Origin: Mixophyes australis
Lineage: Eukaryota > Chordata > Amphibia > Anura > Limnodynastidae
Direction of reading: 5' to 3'
Assembly: GCA_036250195.1 (NCBI GenBank)
Contig: JAVHZZ010000003.1
Span: 334,143,875-334,207,874, forward strand
Length of the DNA stretch: 64,000 nt
Shown here: piece after piece, positions 1-10,364 of the stretch
How positions within the stretch are numbered: position 1 is the first letter of the stretch
Layout: each line of letters opens with the position of its first letter
Position numbers and translations under genes: made by a program
Notes under the pieces: model-generated
The model's database searches: none
What the model was told of the DNA's origin: nothing
What the model saw: only the letters and a program-made list of their open reading frames with translations

Positions 1-299
1 ATTTCCCTTAACTCTTGTGGACTGAGGTGTTTTCTTGCGACTATATAGAACTGTATATATCCTAGGATTACTTATATTCATTTGCTGTACTTGTCTCTAA
101 AACATTAATTGGTAAGCTACTCTACATAAGTTTATGCAGAGTTGCACTTTATGTTTTGCCCCTGGCTCTGTTTATTTTTTAAAAACAGTAATTTTGTACT
201 TCTGCTAAAATCATTTTCTCTAAGTTTACTGGATGACACTGGAGATCTTGGGGTATACTGGCACCTACCTGGAACTTTAAAAATGTCTGCATGTGCTAA

Positions 300-482
300 G
301 CAAGTCAGGGGAGGGCACAGGTGTGTGGGTACACAAGTGAGGGAACTGCACGGGTGTGTGGGTGCACAAGTGAGGGGACTGCACGGGTGTGTGGGTGCAC
401 AAGTGAAGGGACTGCACGGGTGTGTGGGTGCACAAGTCAGGGGAGGGCACGGGTGTGTGGGTGCACAAGTCAGGGGAGGGAG
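300..482. repeat. 33-bp minisatellite, about 5.5 copies
   Basis: A 33-base unit containing GTGTGTGGGTGCACAAGT is repeated head to tail with few changes; units begin near 301, 334, 367, 400, 433 and 466. Because 33 is a multiple of 3, open frames on both strands run through it and read as short cysteine- or threonine-rich repeats. These are by-products of the array, not genes. Nothing else is recognised in bases 1-300. Confidence 0.9.
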
Positions 483-576
483 AAAATGCTAAACAACCTG
501 TGTGTCCAAAATCCTGTACTCTATTATTCAATTGGGGGACTCTGGGGATCATGGGCACATCTGAAAACCAACTCTA

Positions 577-802
577 AGTGGCATATTCAATTCTTGGCAA
601 TATAGTCAAAAATCTCGCGGCGAGCGCACTATTACCATTATTACGGTATTAGTGCGCGTAAATGCCGTTATTATGGTAGTTTTCTCGCTGGATTTCAACT
701 CGCGGCTCAGGGAGGTGCGAGCTGAAATCCAGCTTACTATTACCGTAATAACGTAATAGTTTTAACGCCGCGGGGAAACTAAAGAATTGAATATGCCCCT
801 TA
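577..802. mobile_element. MITE family A, copy 1
   Basis: About 220 bp, bounded by inverted GGCATATTCAATT and AATTGAATATGCC, with a GC-rich palindromic interior around 690-750 (a GATTTCAACTCGCGG arm answered by a CGAGCTGAAATCCAG arm). The same layout recurs at 5070-5292, so it is an interspersed non-autonomous DNA transposon. No coding capacity. Confidence 0.75.
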
Positions 803-1543
803 GGGTGGGTATGCTCATATGTTACAGTGCGCACCACCTTCCCACAAAAACTGGCATCTTTGGACACAAACACACGGAACCTGCCTGACACAGTTGCTCA
901 GCCAAGGCTGCCTTGCCACCCAAGATGTGATTACTGACCTGCTAGATTGAGCCTTACCATTATCAAAAACAGGGCTTTGACACTTTCAAAGGCATCAAAA
1001 AGAAATATTTAAAAAAAAAATAAAAAAAAAATCATCAATCTTCCGAATCTCAAGAGACCTCTTGACATAGATTCTTAAAGTGCTGACAACATCCAAATAA
1101 GTTAAGAAAAACGGCTCTTCTTCCACCAATTAATCACAGCTCAAAACAGGAATCACAATATTCTGATTTAAGTGGAATTTTACCCACTTTAGGCTGAAGA
1201 GAAAGGTGATGAACTATGAAGAACTAGGTCATAAACCATTGTCTATTCCGTCCATCAAAAACTGAATAGAAGTGATATGAAAACTCTTCTTTTGCATCTC
1301 CAGACCCTGTCATAGTATTTGCCAAACTGGTGTTCTTAAGCATGGTCTTGACAAGAACTGTCATAAAACCCTTTTGCCTTAATAATCATGGCTATCACTA
1401 CCATAACATTAAAACCAGCCGCTCTAAACCATGATGGAAAACAGTCCCTTATGCAACAGATCCTAACTTAAATGCAGTCATCAAGGTTGGCCTATCCAAC
1501 TTTTAGACATCAGTATATCACAACCATCATGGCCAAATCAGTG
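803..1543. other. No gene seen; possibly downstream part of the DIRS-like relic
   Basis: This AT-rich stretch includes an A-rich tract near 1010-1032. It lies directly 3', on the - strand, of the DIRS-like RNase H block, where a tyrosine-recombinase region would be expected. I could not read a convincing one, so the connection is inferred. Confidence 0.3.
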
Positions 1544-2230
1544 CTACCAGTGGCACCTGGTACCTCTCTCTTTCAAATATTTGAAAAACATGGGAACATT
1601 GCTATTGGAGAAAACAGACAGCAAAAACTTCCTTAGGACCGATGCTGCATCTAGTGAGTATGGTATTGGATCCCCTGTCACTGAGCAAAACTGTTCCACC
1701 TTGCGGTTCAACCAAAATGCTAACATGTCTACAACTGGCCAACACCACTTTCCACAATCTGATGAAAAAACTTTTGTATATGCAGACCATTCTCCAGAAC
1801 GTATGGTATTCCCGCTGAGAAAAAACGGACTTCTAGTGGCTACCCCTAGGATGAACACAACCGATACTGCTGAAACATTATGTTCCACCCCATGCAAGAC
1901 CCTGTATGTTTTTCTCATTGCAATGGATCTCTTGATGCCTCCCTGAAGGTTGATGTAAGCCACCAAAAAGACAACCCCTGTTCAGTTTGTCTACTCTCTG
2001 CCACCAATGAGTGACTGACGAGTCTAGAGAACAGTCTGATGAACTAAGCTGTGGTCTGACTTGTTCCCTTACGAAATTACCTTCATCTATAACTTCCTAG
2101 AACGAAACTGTGCAAACTGTACAGACTGATAGGTTTAGACCATCCTTCTAAAGACCTACGTGTGAAAGAGGACAGATGTCTGACTAAAAGCCAAAAGAGA
2201 CTTTACCACACTGATGCCTATTTTGTCCTT
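1544..2230 (-). pseudogene. DIRS-like retrotransposon, RNase H block (broken)
   Basis: The - strand frame from 1966 down to 1544 reads continuously for 140 codons. It starts with VAYINLQGG and includes GNTIRSGEWSAYTKVFS and FWLNRKVEQF. This is the layout of the RNase H region of vertebrate DIRS-type (tyrosine-recombinase) retrotransposons, where such a metal-site strand is followed by a GEW motif and an FNRKVDQF-like motif. Upstream, to about 2230, stop-containing frames carry a WWQRVDKLNRG-like segment that also fits DIRS. Several stops make it dead. The family assignment is from remembered motifs. Confidence 0.6.
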
Positions 2231-2234
2231 TAAC

Positions 2235-3195
2235 AAGAATACCCTCTGCTGTTGAGAGGCGAATCACAGGATTAGAAGTACAAGCCTCTGAGTAGGAATA
2301 AGGCTAGGCTAGCAATCATTATAAATCCACCCATGGGTCTCAAACATCTTTGTTGTCTCTTGTACATGGGCTAGAAGCAAGGCTGGAAATACCGCTGTGA
2401 TCAAGAGATCTTCCATACAAGAAAGGATTGCCCTGATCTTTGTGATAACTAGCAGCTGTCGCAATCTGCATCCTGTAGTTCCTGTCTGCCAGGAACTATG
2501 TTGGACGTGTGTGTGTGTGTGTCTGTCTGTCTTTATGTATCCGGCTGTAGTATCACTTTTTCACCAAAGGGGCCACTGTGGTACTTAGACTGCTCTCTTA
2601 CCTAACAGAGTTGACTCGTTACTCCAGGATGCTAAACACCTGCTTCTGGCCTATTGAAGCCTGCTTGTCCCAGCAGCCTTTGCCAGGTCATCTGTTGCCT
2701 TTACCTAATTTGCTTTTCCTGTGTGCTATCCCGATTGATCTCCTGGTATTGACCTCTACTCTTCCCTCCGTTTTTTTGCACCTCTTCCTGTGACCCCTAA
2801 CTCGGCTTGTCTGTGACTCTGTACCTGCTTGCAACTCTCCACTGTTTCAGCATTATCTTGCTGCAGAGTATTACCATCAATACCTGCTCTCATCTCTCCA
2901 GTGTTACAGAGGACTAACCTGTTGTAGATTGTTACTAGCAATCTCCACCTCCTGCTCACCGGTGCTTCTATTTGCTATCTAGCTGGAGACCTGTGTCCGT
3001 TACCTTCAGTGCTTTTCTCCGCAGACCGTCGCACCTTGTGTGTCATCACTACTCCGTGGTACAGTCCGGCAGACCATCGCATTCTGCATCTGTTGTTTAC
3101 AGAGTTCTCTTGCTTTTTCTACCATACCATACCGTACTGCATCCTGAAACCCTTGTAATCGGTGTTTAATGAAAAATCACTTAGTTCACTACGCT
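2235..3195. repeat. Unclassified repeat splitting the DIRS-like relic
   Basis: This roughly 1-kb block separates the RNase H-like and RT-like parts of the DIRS relic, which suggests a later insertion. It is pyrimidine-rich on the + strand around 2580-3170, with no meaningful ORF. Its style, with phrases such as CTCGGCTTGTCTGTGACTC, resembles the element at 9085-9515. It could be a solo LTR, but I found no clean terminal repeats or target duplication. Confidence 0.35.
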
Positions 3196-3204
3196 CTCTC
3201 TGTG

Positions 3205-4175
3205 GTATTATATTGGGAGTGCTGACAGCAGTGTGGTTGACACATCAAAAGTAAAGCACAAAACTGGAAACTGATTAAGATTTTTACGGCTTTCCCAGAT
3301 CGAAACCCGTAGGAAGCATATTTGGTGTTCCTGGTCACCATAAACTTGTTCTATTTCATGCCATGTATGGCAGACCTCAAAGATCCCATTGAATCTGTCA
3401 GACGAACCTGAGAATTCACAGACTTGACATTCTAAATGGGACAAAATAATCCGCCTGTTTATTTGATCAGAAAGCGTTTTAAGGAAACCCTGTTCCTTTA
3501 TGCTCTTCCGGTTGTAGAATAACCTACCCCTCCGTGAGGAAATAAATACCTGAATATCTCCCTCAGTGCCAGGAAGCCCGGTGGGAAAAAAACGTCAGGG
3601 TGATGCACCAAGGAGAACCATCCGGTAACCCTGATCTATAATGTCTCTCACCCAGGAGACTGAAGTGGAACAGACCCACAGATGTCTGAAAAGCAGTAGA
3701 CGGGCTCCCACCCACAGGCGTAACTTCGTGGACCACCTGTCTGTCATGTTGACTGACTTTCTGAAGGATTTAGAAGCTGGGCACTTAGCACAACCTCCTT
3801 TCCTCATAGTTGCCCTCCACGAATGGAAAAAGACTGAGCCACCAAAGTCTGACCCCTAAATGTCCCTGCTGTGTGAAGGACACTGCCTAATGCACTGCAC
3901 TCTAGGAATGTTGGCAGGCAGAAAGGAACTAAATAAACACATTGGTTGATCATCTTGTCCAGTTTAGGACCAAGAAAACATCTCCTGAAAAAGTCAGATA
4001 ATCGAAAGTCTTTTACGATAAGCCAGAGAGAGTGGCGGCCCGAGATCCCTGAAAACTGAAATTCTAGAGCCAAAAGAGAAACGTGACCAGATAGAATCTG
4101 CCAGATATTTGGATGCCTCACGGATGTGGTGAACCATCGTCTGCAAAGACCTCTGTCTTCCTGAATGCAAGCCAT
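3205..4175 (-). pseudogene. DIRS-like retrotransposon, pre-RT and RT start (broken)
   Basis: On the - strand, about 3800-3600 encodes VGARLLLFRHLW and then SWVRDIIDQGYRM. This matches the block just before the reverse transcriptase in DIRS elements (a GGRL...W...D.WVL..I..GY layout). About 3560-3210, across frame changes, gives YSTTGRA, FLIK.TGG and NVKSVNSQV, which is RT motif 1. About 4175-3800 is an upstream open stretch of 123 codons with no assigned domain. Stops and frameshifts are frequent, so it is a relic. The YMDD-type catalytic part seems to be missing or displaced by the block at 2235-3195. Confidence 0.5.
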
Positions 4176-4326
4176 CGAAAAGCAGATCTGACTACTTTCC
4201 CATTGCCATATATCTCAGCTATATGGTCCATGCCATATATATTGGCCATGAGCAGCATATGCATTTTTCACATGCATTTGGTTAAAGGAACATGGAACCT
4301 TCCTGTTTTGTAAAGTATTAAACACA

Positions 4327-4650
4327 TTGGGCCTGATTCATTAGGGAAAGTAAAGCAAAAAAAATAGTAACTTTGCACCTCGGCAAAACCATGCTGCATT
4401 GGAGGGGGAGCTAAATTTAAAATGTGGGGAAATATTTATAGCTGGAGTAGGGCATGTCCTAGATCAACTTTAAATTTCAGTGTAAAAATAAAGCTATCAC
4501 GTATTGTGTGTTGCATGAAAAAACAGCCAGTATTTAACTTATGTGAAAAATAATAAACTAATATGCATCTCATGCATTCTAACATGGTTTTGTCCAGGAG
4601 AAAATGTACAATTTTTTTTGCTTTCCTTTCCTTAATGAAACAGGCCCATT
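4327..4650. mobile_element. MITE family B, copy 1
   Basis: The ends are inverted: GGGCCTGATTCATTAGGG on the left and CCTTAATGAAACAGGCCC on the right. The interior shares phrases such as CAGTATTTAACTTATGTG and TGGTTTTGTCCAGGA with the element at 16050-16384. It is non-coding and diverged. Confidence 0.75.
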
Positions 4651-5069
4651 GTACGATATTTGGCATTATACATCTGTCCCAGCACATAATCCTGGTATAG
4701 TATTGCTAACTATTTTAACTCTAAGAGCTCATACCCACTGGCGCTTATTACATGTGTTTTTAACGCATGAAAAACGGGTTTGACATTAGAAACCATGGTT
4801 TTGTTGTGTAATCATTTCCACTGCTGCTGTTACTTAAGTGATAGCAATCCACATTGTGTTTTATTCTTCGCTATTATAAACACAATGAGGAAGCGTACAG
4901 CTCCTCAATGCTATTGAAAACAGTAGTAACAAATTTATGTCAAATGAGTTACATTTTTAAACACACACACACAAAGAAAACCCATCAGTGGGTATGTGGT
5001 CAGATTAGGAACTGTTTTGCATCACATGTCTGATTCTCTAGAGTTGAGACTTATCAAAAAAACTCTAAA
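4651..5069. other. No feature recognised
   Basis: Ordinary AT-rich DNA with a short (CA)n run near 4960. It holds no coding signal that I can support. Confidence 0.4.
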
Positions 5070-5292
5070 GGGGCATATTCAATTGTCCGCGGTTTCCGCC
5101 GCAGAAAAACTATTATCGGTATTACGGTAATAGTAAGCCGGATTTCAGCTCGCAGCTCCCTGAGCCGCAAGCTGAAATCCAGCGAGAAAAGTACCGTAAT
5201 ACCGGTATTTACGCGCAATATAACCGTAATGACGGTAATAGTGCGCGGGGCGCGTTAATTTTGGCTGTAACACCAACAATTGAATATGCCCC
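5070..5292. mobile_element. MITE family A, copy 2
   Basis: 223 bp with 16-bp perfect inverted ends, GGGGCATATTCAATTG (5070-5085) and CAATTGAATATGCCCC (5277-5292). The centre is palindromic, GATTTCAGCTCGCAGCTC against GCAAGCTGAAATC. It is the clearest copy of the family first seen at 577-802. Confidence 0.85.
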
Positions 5293-5346
5293 AAAGGGCT
5301 CAAACCAACTGATGCTTTTTACATGAGTTTTTTACTAGCATTTCTA

Positions 5347-5467
5347 GGGGCAGATTCAATTGTCCGCGATGTTCCTAAGAACAAATAAAATCAGCGTTAC
5401 TTCTGTCAAAAAATATCCGCAGCTGTTACGGAGGCCCTTGCGCATATTTAGGGAATTGAATCTACCC
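5347..5467. mobile_element. Short MITE related to family A
   Basis: 121 bp bounded by GGGGCAGATTCAATTG and AATTGAATCTACCCC. The ends match family A except for a few bases, while the interior is shorter and different. It looks like a deletion derivative or a sister family using the same transposase. Confidence 0.65.
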
Positions 5468-5954
5468 CTTATGTTAGTAAAATGTCTGTATACAGATGTG
5501 ACACTAGAAATCATTAATTCTAGTATAACTATACCCACTGGCACTTTTCTCTTGTTCTTTTCTTCAGGAATGTCTATAACATTAATAACACCATGTGTTA
5601 TTACTAACATTAAAATAAAACAGCTCTACGCATGTGCGTCTTTCAGAAGTCCCTTCTATTTCTAGTGGGGCTTATTAGAACACACTCAGTGGTAACTACA
5701 CTTATTTTATTCCTAAGCAGCGACAGTGACACCTGCTGGCTCTAAAAAGGTAAACGTATGAGGTGTATCTTATTTTGTCCATGCTGTTTGAGAACCTCAG
5801 AAAATAAACTGTGCATTTGCATCCCTCCTATCGGACATACTGAACAGGATTTACAGCAAAACAATAATATTTAAAAGAAAGCATTCCTTTTCAATGTTGT
5901 GGCTCAACAGAACTATATTAAAAATATTTTTATTCCATGTTTTCAATATGTAAG

Positions 5955-6118
5955 GCAGTGGTTCCCAAGCTGTGCGCCGTGGCTCCCTGGAGTGCAGCGG
6001 CCAGGGCCAGAGGAAAGCAAGGAGGGGGACAACTTGGCAATTATATTGATTTAGGGGTGCCTTGAAAAAATGATGGGAGACTCTAAGGGTGCCTAGAACT
6101 GAGAAAGTTTGGGATCCA
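5955..6118. mobile_element. hAT-like MITE (degraded)
   Basis: It begins CAGTGGTTCCCAAGCTGTGC and ends near GAAAGTTTGGGATCC, the inverted form of the start with mismatches. The CAGTGGTTC...AA end is typical of hAT/MER5-style elements. I could not confirm a target duplication. Confidence 0.5.
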
Positions 6119-6269
6119 GGTATGTTTGTGAGGTAGAAAAAGATGCTGATTTTAAAACAGGAATAATTTAGGACAAATATCGAAATACAGTAACCTTGGC
6201 GCTGAATAATTGTCACATAAGGAAAGAGATGAACCCTGCAGCTATCATGGGATGGTGCTGACACCCCTA

Positions 6270-7275
6270 AAATATATATAAGATACAAAAAGTGGAGACA
6301 GCGCTGGGATAATCTCAGACCATGACATACATCACAGGTGCGATGTCAGTCAATACAATAATCTCCAAGTCAGACAGCCAAAAAAGAATCTGGAGATTAT
6401 ATACCAATAATTTATTCACATATATAAAAGAAGAGATAAATGCACATCTCTGTTGACTCTAATTACAGTATAAAAATTACATAATAAGATAACATGGTAA
6501 AAAATAAAGAGTGATAATAAAAAAGAGGGAGATACAAATATGGTGTATAATCCTCGGTAAACCTATGAGCTCAATAATTTTAGTTACAATTGCACAAGGT
6601 GGCTCATCAACACAAAACCAATAATATGGAAAATAAATCATAGGTATCTGCAGATAGGAGACTCCATAGATGTTAAGGATGTGTATACCACAATCTTACT
6701 GTTTTGCAAGAAGTCCTCCGGTATTTAAGAGTGGAAAGGAACGAGTCCAGGTAAATCTTCACTCTGATGTTGAGTCTGGGAACTTGTTGTTTTCTCAATC
6801 CAAACTTGCCTTAGATTTAAAAAGGTTGCAGCTTTTTATAAGTGTTGGTCGCGGCATGCCCGTTAACTGGCTCCGCTGTAGGGGAATGAATAGAAACAGG
6901 TGCGCACCTGAAGTTTGTCCGTAGAGATCAGGATAGACGCCGGAGTGTTCTTAATATGTCCTTAGTTAGCGTACTCGCATGAATAGATAGGACTGGGTCA
7001 CTCCTCGGCTGTTCGAGAATGTAAATTCAGAACAAGTGCCTAACAGCATGTGCTGGTAGGGTATCAAATGACTATCAGTCAGTGTAAAACAAAATAGACG
7101 CCAGAGTGTTCCTAGTGCGTCCTTAAGTCAGCGTACTCGCATCAACGGATAGGACTGGATCACTTCTCGGCTAGTCAGATTGTAAACAAGCACAGATAGC
7201 TTGCAGCATGTGCTGGTGTAATAACAAATGGCAACGCGTTTCGTCCACCGTGCTGTGGACTTTCTCAAGGAATAA
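6270..7275. repeat. Unclassified repeat with a 161-bp internal duplication
   Basis: Two diverged direct copies begin with AGACGCCGGAGTGTTC (about 6932) and AGACGCCAGAGTGTTC (about 7093) and run about 130-145 bp through GCGTACTCGCAT, GATAGGACTGG and CAGCATGTGCTGGT. The block ends in GCAACGCGTTTCGTCC and GTGGACTTTCTCAAGG, phrases I associate with widespread amphibian repeats. No ORF of note. Confidence 0.5.
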
Positions 7276-7723
7276 TTTAGGAACATTATATAAAAATAAT
7301 TTGATTTACTTTTTTTTTTTTTTTTAAAGTACATATTAAAAATTGCTCATGTTCTAGCCTAAAGGAGAACAGCCCTGCATGGCTCCTGTAAGACACTAAA
7401 ATACCATAGATGATGAGAGCCAACCTTGGAGACTGTAAACAGACACTTTCTAAATGTCCATGGTCCCTGACCAATGAGTGCCTTCAATTAGTTATTTGGA
7501 TACTTACAAATTCGACATGATGCTACTCAGCAATTTGTTAATGGCAGAATTACTTTAGAACATAATGATGTGGAGCTCCTAGCCCTGGGGAAAAACACTA
7601 AAACCATGTCCAATGTTTGCTGCCTTCTGATTAGTAAAACTAACTCTAACCTACAAAAATGCTTTGATAAGAAGCACCAAGATATTTCTGCCCTGTGTAA
7701 AGAAGAGGCTAAGGTACACACTG

Positions 7724-8166
7724 GGCTAGGTACACAATACCGAGTATCAGGCCAATCAGACGATAAACTACTGACTGACCCGATATCACGGTAGTGTGCC
7801 CTGGAACAATGAACAATTATCGTTCCAAAGCTCATAAAATCGTTGTTTGAGATTTTCAAACTGACTTGAAAACGATGTTCAACGATGAAACAATAGCGTT
7901 CCAATTCTGCAGTATGTATTCACTCTGCGGAATTGGAACGACAGATTAAGAGATTAAGGGGAGGAGGGGGGTACAGGCACACATAGCCAAGGTCCCAGGA
8001 CAGCTGTCACTTTGAGCTGATGGTTATGACAGATGAAGAGCACAGATCTGAAGATAATCGGGTATAATGTGTAAACACGAATCAGCATGCTGAATGGGAT
8101 TTTTCTCCCCCTGTCATTGTTAAAATCACTAATCGTTACACTTTTCCTGTAGTGTGTACCTAGCCT
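7724..8166. mobile_element. MITE family C, copy 1
   Basis: The ends are GGCTAGGTACACA and TGTAGTGTGTACCTAGCC, inverted. The interior (GATGGTTATGACAGATGA, CAGATCTGAAG, CAGCATGCTGA) recurs at 56711-57161 and in part at 52178-52666. About 440 bp, non-autonomous. Confidence 0.8.
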
Positions 8167-8454
8167 TAGGTGACACCTTGGAGAGGAATCACTCTGCAGC
8201 TACATCTTCAAGAGGTAAATTAATCTAGTTACTGATAAAAAAAATAAGCAGGTGTGTGGGGACACAAATGTGTGTGTAATGCCTTCACCCTACAATATTG
8301 CTGGCTCCTGACATGATGCTTGCTCCTAGCTTTTGCACATTTTTGTCCAAAACGAATGTAAACAATGTTCAGAGAATGTATTTCATACGAGTACATTTTG
8401 AGTGACATTGCAGACTACTACATATAAAAAACAATCTGCATTCTGATGAGAAAT

Positions 8455-8880
8455 GTATGAACAATCTCTTAATAGACACATCAAAAGGTGAATCTTCCCT
8501 CCAAATCTTCCTCGATCTATCTTTTGATTTGACTCTCTGTACCACCAGACTCCATTTCATTGGAATCGGTGATCCACCCCTGGTATTCATCATACTTAAT
8601 CAATTATTCACAGTTTCCATCAATTAGTCATCCTCTCCCCAACCTTTCTCTGTTGGACTACTCCAAGGATTGGTCCTAAGCCCTCTATTAACACCACCTC
8701 TATAGGTAAACTGGTATCCACATAAGAGCTGCAGTGTCCCTTGTACACAAATTAACTCTCCACTCATAAACTTACTCCTTTTGTATTAGCCAACATCTTA
8801 AATGTCTAACAGCCATCTGTTCAGGAATGGTTCAAAATATAAATTATATCCGATATATTTAAACATATAAACTGATTATA
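8455..8880 (+). pseudogene. Decayed L2-type LINE reverse transcriptase fragment
   Basis: In one + frame, interrupted by stops, the segment reads LQIFLDLSFDL, a later IGIGDPPLVF, FTVSIN, then LLQGLVLSPLL and, further on, CLTAICSG. This follows the order of L2/CR1 RT blocks: LDLSAAFDTVDH, the GVPQGSVLGPLLF box, then the CLTAI.SWM segment after the YADD box. The YADD box itself is not readable. Old and dead. Confidence 0.5.
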
Positions 8881-8910
8881 TTCCCTCCATTGTCTTCCAA
8901 ACCTCTACAT

Positions 8911-9054
8911 CAGGCCTGGCCAAGCTGTGGCACTCCAGGTGAAACTACAAGCCCTAGCATGCTTTACCTGTAGTTCTGCCAGCAGATAGCTGGAGGGGCA
9001 TGCTGGGACTTGTAGTTTCCCAACACCTGGAGAGCCACAGGTTGGCCAGGTTTG
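8911..9054. mobile_element. Palindromic hAT-like MITE, copy 1
   Basis: 144 bp, almost entirely an inverted repeat: GTGGCACTCCAGGT and GAAACTACAAGCCC on one arm, GGGACTTGTAGTTTC and ACACCTGGAGAGCCAC on the other. The flanking octamers CTCTACAT and CTCCTCAT agree at 6 of 8 bases, as expected for an aged 8-bp target duplication. It is the same family as 47554-47700. Confidence 0.75.
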
Positions 9055-9084
9055 CTCCTCATGATATCTCTTTAACAGTCAATG

Positions 9085-9515
9085 TGTCAGGATTTGAACC
9101 CAGGGCGTCTGCCTCTGTGGACTGCTGCTCTACTGACTGAGCTATTCTGGCTGCTGGACAGTTCCTTGCCTTTATTCAGTGTTATAGATCAGTTCCAGTG
9201 ATCTCCTGATCTTCCAGCATGCCTTAGCTCCACCCCTTGACTTCCTATAAAAGCCTGGCCAGTTCCTATCTCCAGTGCCTGATTATTGTGCTCTGTGCCT
9301 GTGATCTAGCTCCTGCTCCTGATTACCAGCATCTACTACTCATGTACCGACCTCGGCTTGCCCTCCACTTCGCCTCTGCCTCTACCTTTGGACCTCTCCG
9401 CCTCTCTGTGTACCGAACCCGGCTTGTTTGACCTTCCTTACCATCTCACCTCCTGTTAGCCAGCCTTACTCCCTGCCACTGTGCTCCTATCCTGTCTCCA
9501 GACCGTGACACAATG
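9085..9515. repeat. Repeat with tRNA-like segment and TATA-bearing pyrimidine-rich body
   Basis: On the - strand about 9150-9085 shows Pol III-like boxes (ATAGCTCAGTCAGTAGAGC, then GGGTTCAAATCC). The anticodon and acceptor stems do not pair well, so this is not a functional tRNA. On the + strand a CTATAAAAG box at about 9247 precedes a CT-rich body ending in CCAGACCGTGACA. It could be a tRNA-derived SINE or a solo LTR starting TGTCAGG; the sequence alone does not decide. Confidence 0.5.
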
Positions 9516-10300
9516 ATACTATCCTTCTCAGTCTAGGTGTGACCACTGACTACATTCTCCTTTACTTCTCCCATTCATACAATATCCAAGTCATGCTGTC
9601 TCTGAGCAACAGATCCACACCTTTAATTACCATCCCTGACTGTTGAAACCACCACCTGTCTTGCCTGCAAATGAAAAGATTATCCCCCTGCAATTAATCA
9701 TGGATACTGCTCCAAGAGTCAAATACACCTTCAGAACACGTTTTTCGTTGTTATTGCTTGTACTGTCAATGATCCCATAATATGACACTTGTATATATGC
9801 ATTTGTGAAAATAATAAGTGAAACATGTACATTTCTTGTCAGATGCATAGAAACTGGAGTTAGAAACAGTAAAGAGACCATTAGGGTACAGGGAAGAAAC
9901 ACTAAACCACAGAGGGCGAACAGACCTGTAGTAACAGACTCTGAATTCTCTCCAAAAGGCCAGTAAAGTTCATCTGCACACACACACAGCAATCCTCCCA
10001 AACACACAAAGTTATGTTCAATACCCCATCACACATCTGCTATTCACTGTGGAGAACTCCACAAGCAAATAAGTAGCACAAAGAAAACAGCAATTACTAT
10101 TCGTATAATAAAAAAACTATGCTCAGTATTTAGTGCAAACTAATTCCAGGAAGGGGCGGCTGGGTGTTTGTAGTACCCCACCTCTGAAAGGGGAACAGGG
10201 GGCATGTCCCTAAATAACACGGGTGGACCTAAGGTGATTAACTCATTTAAAAGTGTCTGACCTGTGTTAAACATATTTCAGAAAAGGGTACTATACATAC
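9516..10300. other. NDUFAF5 intron 3, visible part; no feature recognised
   Basis: I searched the - strand here and to the left for the next NDUFAF5 exon, using the expected GKFFQADIAEN-like and SSLSLHWVND-like segments, and found neither. A short (CA)n run lies at 9976-9990. Confidence 0.35.
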
Positions 10301-10364
10301 CTTTGTTAAATAATGTGGTATATAACCTCTTCCAGAACCAAGATCTAAAGCAAAAGGAAAGGTT
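10301..10364 (-). CDS. NDUFAF5: NDUFAF5 coding exon 3 (SAM motif I)
   Basis: 64 nt bounded by TTTGCAG on the acceptor side and GTATGTATAG on the donor side, read on the - strand. One base completes the Arg codon split with exon 2. It then encodes TFPFALDLGSGRGYIPHYLTK, ending in phase 0. The glycine-rich LDLGSGRG loop is the SAM/nucleotide-binding motif I of class I methyltransferase folds. Confidence 0.93.

Noticed and set aside
300..482. CRISPR-like array (also considered for 38868-39440 and 63031-64000)
   Set aside because: These arrays are uniform head-to-tail units with no unique spacers and no cas genes, in a vertebrate genome.
142..605. Overlapping open frames on both strands rich in Cys/Gly or Thr/His
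   Set aside because: Shadows of the 33-bp minisatellite.
7480..7560. Possible NDUFAF5 exon ending at a GTAAGTATCC donor on the - strand
   Set aside because: The translation before the donor (SSIMSNL) does not resemble the next part of NDUFAF5 and no convincing acceptor was found.
9085..9150. tRNA gene on the - strand
   Set aside because: A- and B-box-like words are present, but the acceptor and anticodon stems do not pair and it is part of a longer repeat.
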